From G965230615 sp965230615 (GTDB lineage Bacteria > Pseudomonadota > Gammaproteobacteria > HTCC5015), in assembly GCA_965230615.1 (NCBI GenBank), contig OZ246012.1:1178001-1242000 (forward strand): 64,000 nucleotides of DNA. Direction: 5' to 3'. The position numbers and the translations under genes are program-made. Shown here piece after piece: positions 58,880 to 64,000 of this stretch. The notes beneath the pieces are model-generated. The model worked only from the letters and a program-made list of their open reading frames with translations. It made no database searches and was not told the origin of the DNA. The stretch's first letter is position 1. The number at the start of each line of letters is the position of its first letter.

Positions 58880-60073
58880 ATGCGTTGCCTCGTTGCAGAA
58901 GATGATCAAGGTTCACGTTTCGCGCTGGATGTTATTCTAAAAAAATGGGGGCATGAAACCTTTCTAGCAGAAGATGGTGGTCAAGCCTGGGATATTCTAC
59001 AACAAGAGCCTATTGATTGTATTATCAGCGATTGGCGTATGCCAGCACTGGAAGGCCCTGACTTATGTGAAAAGCTTAGGTCAGCTAACTTTGAAGATTA
59101 TACTTACTTCATAATGCTGACAGGCAAAGCGGAAGTGGACGATTTAAAACAGGCTATTGATGTTGGTGCAGACGACTTTTTACAAAAGCCGGTAAATAAA
59201 GAGGAGTTAAAAGCCCGATTAACTACTTGCAAACGCATCCTGGAACTTCAGGAAAAACTGCAACAAAAAAACCGTGCATTAAAAGAAACATTTGCCACAC
59301 TAGATAAAGACTTAAAATCAGCCGCGCAAATGCAACGTAACTTACTCCCCAAAAGTACCACTGTGATTCCTTCAGCAAACTTCAAATGGCTGTTCCACCC
59401 ATCTGAGTATATTGGCGGCGATATATTCAATTATTTCGAGCTGGACTCAGCGCACTTTGCATTCTATAGCTTAGATGTCGCAGGTCATGGCGTTGGTTCT
59501 GCTATGTTGTCAGTCAGTTTACATCAGGTGTTAACTCCTGAATTCTGCATGTATTCAAAAGATCTGCAACAAGAAAACTGCAAAAAATTCAAACCTGCTC
59601 ATACAGTTGTGCATGAGCTTAACCAGCGTTTTCAAAGTGGTGTTGATAGCTCATTATACTTCACCATTGTTTATGGTGTTTGCAATTCGAGTACTGGAGA
59701 AGTTGAAATATGCCAAGCGGCCCACCCTCACCCTATTCTTATCAAACAAGACGGGAGTGTTAGCCTGTTAGGCGAGGGAGGTTTCCCTGTCGGCTTGATT
59801 GAAATAGCTGAATACGACTCTTTTAAAATCACTATCAAGCCTGGCGAGCAGCTTATTCTACACTCAGATGGCATTACAGAATGCACCAACCCTAAAGAAG
59901 AGCAATTGGGTGAGCAGCGGTTATTGGACTTTCTGATACAACACAAAGATACCGATATCGCTGAAACCATGTATGAGCTGCATGACTTTCTCAAAGATTG
60001 GCGAGGCGGCAAATATGAATTCTCAGATGATATATCCTTATTAGCCTGGGAGTATCAACCCCAAGATCAATAG
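58880..60073 (+). CDS. Response regulator with PP2C (SpoIIE/RsbU) phosphatase output
   Basis: A 397-residue protein. The receiver (1-120) has EDD at 7-9, Asp51 (ISDWRMP) and Lys103 (QKPV). A coiled linker (about 120-155) joins a PP2C/SpoIIE domain (about 160-392) with the metal-binding GGDIFNY, DVAGHGVGSA, DGITECTN and FSDDISLL motifs. Such proteins dephosphorylate a STAS anti-sigma antagonist when their receiver is phosphorylated. A good ribosome site (AAAGGAG) precedes the ATG. The presumed substrate, a STAS protein, is the next gene. The cognate kinase is not adjacent; the kinases elsewhere in the window are candidates. Confidence 0.95.
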   Translation: MRCLVAEDDQGSRFALDVILKKWGHETFLAEDGGQAWDILQQEPIDCIISDWRMPALEGPDLCEKLRSANFEDYTYFIMLTGKAEVDDLKQAIDVGADDFLQKPVNKEELKARLTTCKRILELQEKLQQKNRALKETFATLDKDLKSAAQMQRNLLPKSTTVIPSANFKWLFHPSEYIGGDIFNYFELDSAHFAFYSLDVAGHGVGSAMLSVSLHQVLTPEFCMYSKDLQQENCKKFKPAHTVVHELNQRFQSGVDSSLYFTIVYGVCNSSTGEVEICQAAHPHPILIKQDGSVSLLGEGGFPVGLIEIAEYDSFKITIKPGEQLILHSDGITECTNPKEEQLGEQRLLDFLIQHKDTDIAETMYELHDFLKDWRGGKYEFSDDISLLAWEYQPQDQ

Positions 60074-60146
60074 CTTACAGAGATTAAAGCTTTGTTGGTA
60101 CCTGACGATAAATATATAGGACGTAAACCATTAGAAGGAGACTCGC

Positions 60147-60485
60147 ATGCTGTTAGAACACACAGAAAAAGATAACGTCATGGTCGTTAAATTACTGGAA
60201 AAACGACTTGACGCACATATTGCTGTTAGCTTTAAAGAAAAGCTAGCCGGTTTTATCGAACAAGGTCACACCCGTATTCTGCTGGATATGGCCGCTGTGG
60301 AATTCATCGATAGTAGTGGTCTGGGCGCTATTGTTTCAGTCCTGAAACAAGCTGGAACGAAGAATGGCGAATTGATGATCTGCAGTCTGCAGGATGCAAC
60401 TTTGTCTATGTTTAAACTGACTCGCATGGATAAAGTATTCAATATTTATGCTCAGGAATCTGATGCATTAGCAGCAGCTGCATAG
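60147..60485 (+). CDS. STAS-domain anti-sigma factor antagonist
   Basis: A 112-residue SpoIIAA/RsbV-like protein. The phosphorylation site is in VEFIDSSGLGAIV (Ser56/Ser57). From the family, it is phosphorylated by an RsbW-type kinase and dephosphorylated by a PP2C phosphatase; the unphosphorylated form sequesters the kinase or binds another effector. Both partners are encoded here. GAAGGAG precedes the ATG. It starts 73 bases after the phosphatase gene. Confidence 0.95.
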   Translation: MLLEHTEKDNVMVVKLLEKRLDAHIAVSFKEKLAGFIEQGHTRILLDMAAVEFIDSSGLGAIVSVLKQAGTKNGELMICSLQDATLSMFKLTRMDKVFNIYAQESDALAAAA

Positions 60486-60519
60486 GCTGGTATTTTATCA
60501 AACAGCAAAGGAGTGCGTC

Positions 60520-61701
60520 ATGAAAGCCATGATCCTAGCGGCGGGTAAAGGTACTCGCGTTCGCCCTATTACCTACACAGTGCCTAAACCCATGATACCC
60601 CTTATCCGTAAGCCCGTTATGGAGTGCATTGTTGATTATCTTAAATCCTATGGTGTCAGGCAAATCATGGTGAATACCAGCTTTTTATCCACTGTGATAG
60701 AACAATACTTTCGCGACGGTGATCGTTTTGGCGTTGATATTGCTTATTCCTTCGAAGGTGAACTATGTGATGGCGAGCTCAAAGGTATTGCTTTAGGTTC
60801 AGCCGGTGGTATGAAGCGCATTCAGGAGTTTTCAGGTTTTTTTGATGAGACATTTATTGTGCTCTGTGGCGATGCCTTGATTAATGTAGACCTGGATAAA
60901 GCATTAGCTTTTCACCGAGAAAGAAAGTCAGTCGCTACTATCATTCTTAAGGATGTTCCTCAAGAAGAAACAAGTAAATATGGTGTCGTAAAAACGTCTG
61001 ATAATGGTCAAATCCTTGAGTTTCAGGAAAAGCCACAACCCGAAGAAGCTATTTCGACAGCTGCGAATACCGGTATCTATATCTTTGAACCCACGATATT
61101 TGATCATATCCCAGCGAATACTGAATATGATATTGGTGGCGAATTATTTCCTAAAATTGCCGCAGCGAATATTCCCTTTTACGGCATTACGCTACCCTTC
61201 CAATGGGTCGACATTGGCTCTGTGCCTGACTATTGGGATGCAACGCGTTTAGGGCTAAGTGGAAAAATTGATAACTTTCAAATTCCTGGCCAGGAAATTG
61301 CCCCTGGTATTTACTGTGGCATTAATGTTGACATCAACCTTGATGAAGTCAATATTAATGGTCCTGTCTATATTGGCAGCAGCACTTCAATAGGCAAAGG
61401 GTGTGAAATTAATGGACCAACTGTTATTGGCGCAAACTGTAATATTCAGGCAGGTGCGATATTAAATGAATGCATTGTTAGTGACTACACTCGAATTTCA
61501 TCTATTGCTAATCTGACAGAAAAGATTATTTTCGGTGATCGTTGCATAAACCCCGATGGTAGCAACATTGATATTGCTGAATCACAAATAGAATGGCTTG
61601 TTGACGACAGTCGCAAGCAAGTCGAATTAAATGAAATGCAACAATTGCTTTATGAGACAACCTCGGCACTTAACAACCAAAACCATACATCACTTAACTA
61701 A
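60520..61701 (+). CDS. Sugar-1-phosphate nucleotidyltransferase (GDP-mannose/glucose type)
   Basis: A 393-residue enzyme. The catalytic N-terminal domain (about 1-235) has the signature LAAGKGTRVRPITYTVPKPM and CGDALINVDL. A left-handed beta-helix of hexapeptide repeats (about 255-340: INGPVYIGSS, INGPTVIGAN, NIQAGAIL) follows, then a helical tail. This architecture is shared by mannose-1-phosphate guanylyltransferases and some glucose-1-phosphate enzymes, so the sugar is not certain. It lies between the STAS and RsbW-like genes, with GGAG before its ATG, and so is co-expressed with the regulatory circuit. Confidence 0.88.
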   Translation: MKAMILAAGKGTRVRPITYTVPKPMIPLIRKPVMECIVDYLKSYGVRQIMVNTSFLSTVIEQYFRDGDRFGVDIAYSFEGELCDGELKGIALGSAGGMKRIQEFSGFFDETFIVLCGDALINVDLDKALAFHRERKSVATIILKDVPQEETSKYGVVKTSDNGQILEFQEKPQPEEAISTAANTGIYIFEPTIFDHIPANTEYDIGGELFPKIAAANIPFYGITLPFQWVDIGSVPDYWDATRLGLSGKIDNFQIPGQEIAPGIYCGINVDINLDEVNINGPVYIGSSTSIGKGCEINGPTVIGANCNIQAGAILNECIVSDYTRISSIANLTEKIIFGDRCINPDGSNIDIAESQIEWLVDDSRKQVELNEMQQLLYETTSALNNQNHTSLN

Positions 61702-61718
61702 TATTTATAAATATCAAT

Positions 61719-62147
61719 ATGCAGAGTATCAAATTAGAAATAGCCAGCGATTTACAAAATGTACGACTTGCATCAGTCTGCGTAAATCGATTGTGCTCCA
61801 CAGTATTTAATGAAGAGGACAGCAATACCATTGAACTATGTGTTGCTGAGGCATTAAACAACTGCGTCAAGCATGCATATTGTAATTCGAGTTCTGCAGC
61901 CATCACTACAGAGTTGCAAATAGGCGCTGATAATTTAACTATCAATATTATTGATACTGGTAATAGCATGCCTGACGGCATGATTGAAAACAGTGGTGAA
62001 GAGTTAGTCTTTGATCCCAGCGACCCAGATAGTTTACCCGAGGGCGGCATGGGGATAATAATAATGAAACAAACAATGGACAGCGTTCTCTACAATTCAC
62101 AAAACGGAGTTAATACGCTGACGCTGCTTAAAAAAATACCCTCATGA
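61719..62147 (+). CDS. RsbW-like serine kinase/anti-sigma ATPase
   Basis: A 142-residue GHKL ATPase of the HATPase_c_2 (RsbW/SpoIIAB) type with the N-box CVAEALNNCVKHAY, G1 box IIDTGNSMP and G2 GGMGIIIMK. In partner switching it phosphorylates the STAS protein and is itself released or captured according to that state. No sigma factor gene is near, so the final target may be an enzyme or a sigma factor elsewhere. Its stop overlaps the ATG of the GH2 gene (ATGA), implying coupled translation. Confidence 0.9.
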   Translation: MQSIKLEIASDLQNVRLASVCVNRLCSTVFNEEDSNTIELCVAEALNNCVKHAYCNSSSAAITTELQIGADNLTINIIDTGNSMPDGMIENSGEELVFDPSDPDSLPEGGMGIIIMKQTMDSVLYNSQNGVNTLTLLKKIPS

Positions 62148-64000
62148 CCTATCAACGCTGTGTATTAAACAGGCTTTTCAGCCTATTTATTTTTCTACTC
62201 AGCTTAACTTTAGTACAACCTAGCATTGCATCTCACAAGACTATCTCTTTAGATGGACAATGGCGATTTTCAATAGGTAATTTGCAAGCCGCAAACCAAT
62301 ACAGTCCTGATATTGATGATAGTCAATGGTCTAGCATCCACGTTCCGTCAAACTGGTATTTAGAAGGCTATGATATTGCTGGTATTGCCTGGTATCGTCG
62401 CCGCTTCAGCTTAACAGAAGAAGATATACAAGCCAATAAACTCATCACACTCAAGTTTGATGCCGTCGACTATACAGCAGACGTATGGCTTAATGGTCAT
62501 TACCTGGGCTTTCATGAAGGTATGTCAACGCCTTTTTATTTTGATATTAGTGAGCAAGCCAAGGCGGGTGATGATAATATTATTGCAGTAAAAGTTAATA
62601 GCCCAAATGAAGAGATTGGTAGTGTCTGGTCGTTACGCAAGCGTTTAATCAAAGGTATTTTTAACCATCATGATACTCGTCCTGGTGGCGCCTGGTCACC
62701 TCGCGGACAAGAACAAAACACCGGTGGTATTTGGGGTGATGTTTATCTCAATATCAGCAACAAAGTCAGTGTTCAAGACTTCAAAATTCACCAAAATATT
62801 AATCTAGAAAATAACAGTGTACAAGCCACTATCGACCTTGATATTAGCCATCGCCTAAGGAAGGGTAGCAGCTATGATATCGATATTAGCATCACACCTG
62901 ATAATTTTATTGGTACAAGTTTAAAACAACGCTACAGAAAGCAAAAAATAAATGCTGGCAGCAGCATACTAAGCTTACCCGTCAGCATGAGCAATATAAA
63001 ACTCTGGTGGCCTAAAGACTATGGCAAGCCACATATGTACAAAGTCTCTGTTAGCATTAGTGAAAACAATAACATCTTACACACCATCAATCATGCTATT
63101 GGCTTTCGCAAAGTGGAATACCAAAGTGACATTGGCAAGTGGTTTATTAATGGCAAAAGCATTTTTCTACGCGGCACTAATTATATTGCAACACAATGGC
63201 TGAGCGAAATGGATCAGCAGAAATTTGCTTTCGATGTTGGTTTAATGCTGGCAGCCAATATCAACATTGTTAGAGTACATGCACATTTAGAGCCTAAGAT
63301 ATTTTACACCGCTTGCGACTATGCCGGTTTAATGGTCTGGCAAGACTTTCCTTTACAATGGGGCTATAGTGAAAGCGCAGAATTTTCCAAAGAAGCCAAA
63401 AAACAACTCACTGAAGCTATCCCCTGGTTATATAACCACCCATCAGTCGTTGCCTGGAGCTTACATAATGAGCCGCCCTGGGATGCGGACTGGATGAAAT
63501 ACAAATACCCGGACTATGATCCGAATCAAAATAAAGCCCTAAATGCAAGCATGTATGAGACGGCTATTGAACTGGATTCCAGTCGTTATATTCATAAATT
63601 CTCGGCCACCAAAGAGCATCCTTGGCTTGGTTGGTATAGTGGCAAGTGGCAAGACTATCAAAAACCGACCAAAGAAAAAATCATCTCAGAGTTTGGTGCC
63701 CAGGCATTACCTGACTTGCATGCATTGCGGTATATTTTCTCAACACAGGAAATTTGGCCTGATAATAAAAAAGAGTGGGATAAATGGGATTACCATAACT
63801 TCCAGCAACGCGAAACTTTTGAAATAGCCAAGGTCAAAAAAGGCAAAAATATTGATGAATTTATCTTTAATACACAAAGCTATCAATCAAAGATAACCCA
63901 ATATGCTGCCGAGTCCTATCGACGCCAAAAATACAAACCTGTTGGTGCAGCCTTCCAATTTATGTTTGTTGAGAATTGGCCATCGATTAACTGGGCTGTT
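62144..64000 (+). CDS. Exported GH2-family glycosidase (beta-mannosidase-like), 3' end missing
   Basis: The first 619 residues of a glycoside hydrolase; the frame is open at the window end. A signal peptide (about 1-30, ending near SIAS) precedes the GH2 sugar-binding jelly roll (LDGQWRFSIG, HVPSNWYLEG, then WLNGHYLGFHEGM), an immunoglobulin-like domain and the TIM barrel (from about 330). The acid/base Glu443 is in SLHNEPPW and the nucleophile Glu516 in ISEFGAQALP, a form closest to beta-mannosidases in my reading. It overlaps the RsbW-like gene by four bases. Periplasmic or secreted location suggests trimming of an exported glycan. Confidence 0.88.
   Translation, partial: MTYQRCVLNRLFSLFIFLLSLTLVQPSIASHKTISLDGQWRFSIGNLQAANQYSPDIDDSQWSSIHVPSNWYLEGYDIAGIAWYRRRFSLTEEDIQANKLITLKFDAVDYTADVWLNGHYLGFHEGMSTPFYFDISEQAKAGDDNIIAVKVNSPNEEIGSVWSLRKRLIKGIFNHHDTRPGGAWSPRGQEQNTGGIWGDVYLNISNKVSVQDFKIHQNINLENNSVQATIDLDISHRLRKGSSYDIDISITPDNFIGTSLKQRYRKQKINAGSSILSLPVSMSNIKLWWPKDYGKPHMYKVSVSISENNNILHTINHAIGFRKVEYQSDIGKWFINGKSIFLRGTNYIATQWLSEMDQQKFAFDVGLMLAANINIVRVHAHLEPKIFYTACDYAGLMVWQDFPLQWGYSESAEFSKEAKKQLTEAIPWLYNHPSVVAWSLHNEPPWDADWMKYKYPDYDPNQNKALNASMYETAIELDSSRYIHKFSATKEHPWLGWYSGKWQDYQKPTKEKIISEFGAQALPDLHALRYIFSTQEIWPDNKKEWDKWDYHNFQQRETFEIAKVKKGKNIDEFIFNTQSYQSKITQYAAESYRRQKYKPVGAAFQFMFVENWPSINWAV

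Overview
The window is a bacterial chromosome segment, most likely from a marine gammaproteobacterium. The main evidence is the order mtnA-gyrA-serC-(serA)-pheA-tyrA-aroA-cmk-rpsA-ihfB-lapA-lapB-pyrF, a layout known from Pseudomonas and related orders. Calcium-dependent xylan-binding-type modules inside a giant adhesin recall polysaccharide-associated marine groups such as Cellvibrionales. The genus cannot be fixed from sequence alone, and no insertion sequence, phage, tRNA, rRNA or CRISPR array was seen.

Layout. 1-8.0 kb: end of a PAS histidine kinase, a secreted cyclophilin-DsbA fusion, a secreted SCO1-cytochrome c-PCuAC fusion, and a very large Tat-type multicopper oxidase with its own promoter and terminator. 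8.0-8.7 kb: a gene-poor AT-rich gap. 8.7-24.2 kb: a minus-strand housekeeping block covering a ComEA-like protein, pyrF, lapB/lapA, ihfB, rpsA, cmk, aroA, tyrA, pheA, serA, serC, gyrA and mtnA. 24.3-26.3 kb: a DUF1801 protein, a membrane-anchored LuxR-type regulator and a divergent MipA/OmpV-like outer-membrane protein. 26.4-32.7 kb: a signalling island with a solute-binding protein, a membrane histidine kinase, a free receiver protein, a receiver-GGDEF diguanylate cyclase, an outer-membrane protein and a secreted esterase.

32.8-51.7 kb: a type I secretion locus. It encodes a 4432-residue surface protein with about 31 cadherin/VCBS-like repeats, four CBM60-like modules and a DUF4114 domain nested in one repeat, followed by an HlyD-type adaptor and two adjacent ABC exporters. 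The two ATPases carry complementary defects, which suggests an asymmetric heterodimer. The adhesin gene has a well-formed sigma70 promoter whose -10 box lies inside a palindrome.

51.9-64.0 kb: a plus-strand carbohydrate block with an OpgC-type acyltransferase overlapping a tandem esterase, then an apparent operon: glycogen phosphorylase, an outer-membrane protein with a duplicated motif, a receiver-PP2C phosphatase, a STAS protein, a sugar-1-phosphate nucleotidyltransferase, an RsbW-like ATPase and a GH2 glycosidase cut by the window end. The phosphatase, STAS protein and ATPase are the three parts of a partner-switching circuit and are interleaved with glycan enzymes. The reading I favour, as inference, is that the 26-64 kb region is an envelope/biofilm island in which c-di-GMP and partner-switching signals sit next to a glycan-binding adhesin and a glycan synthesis/processing pathway.
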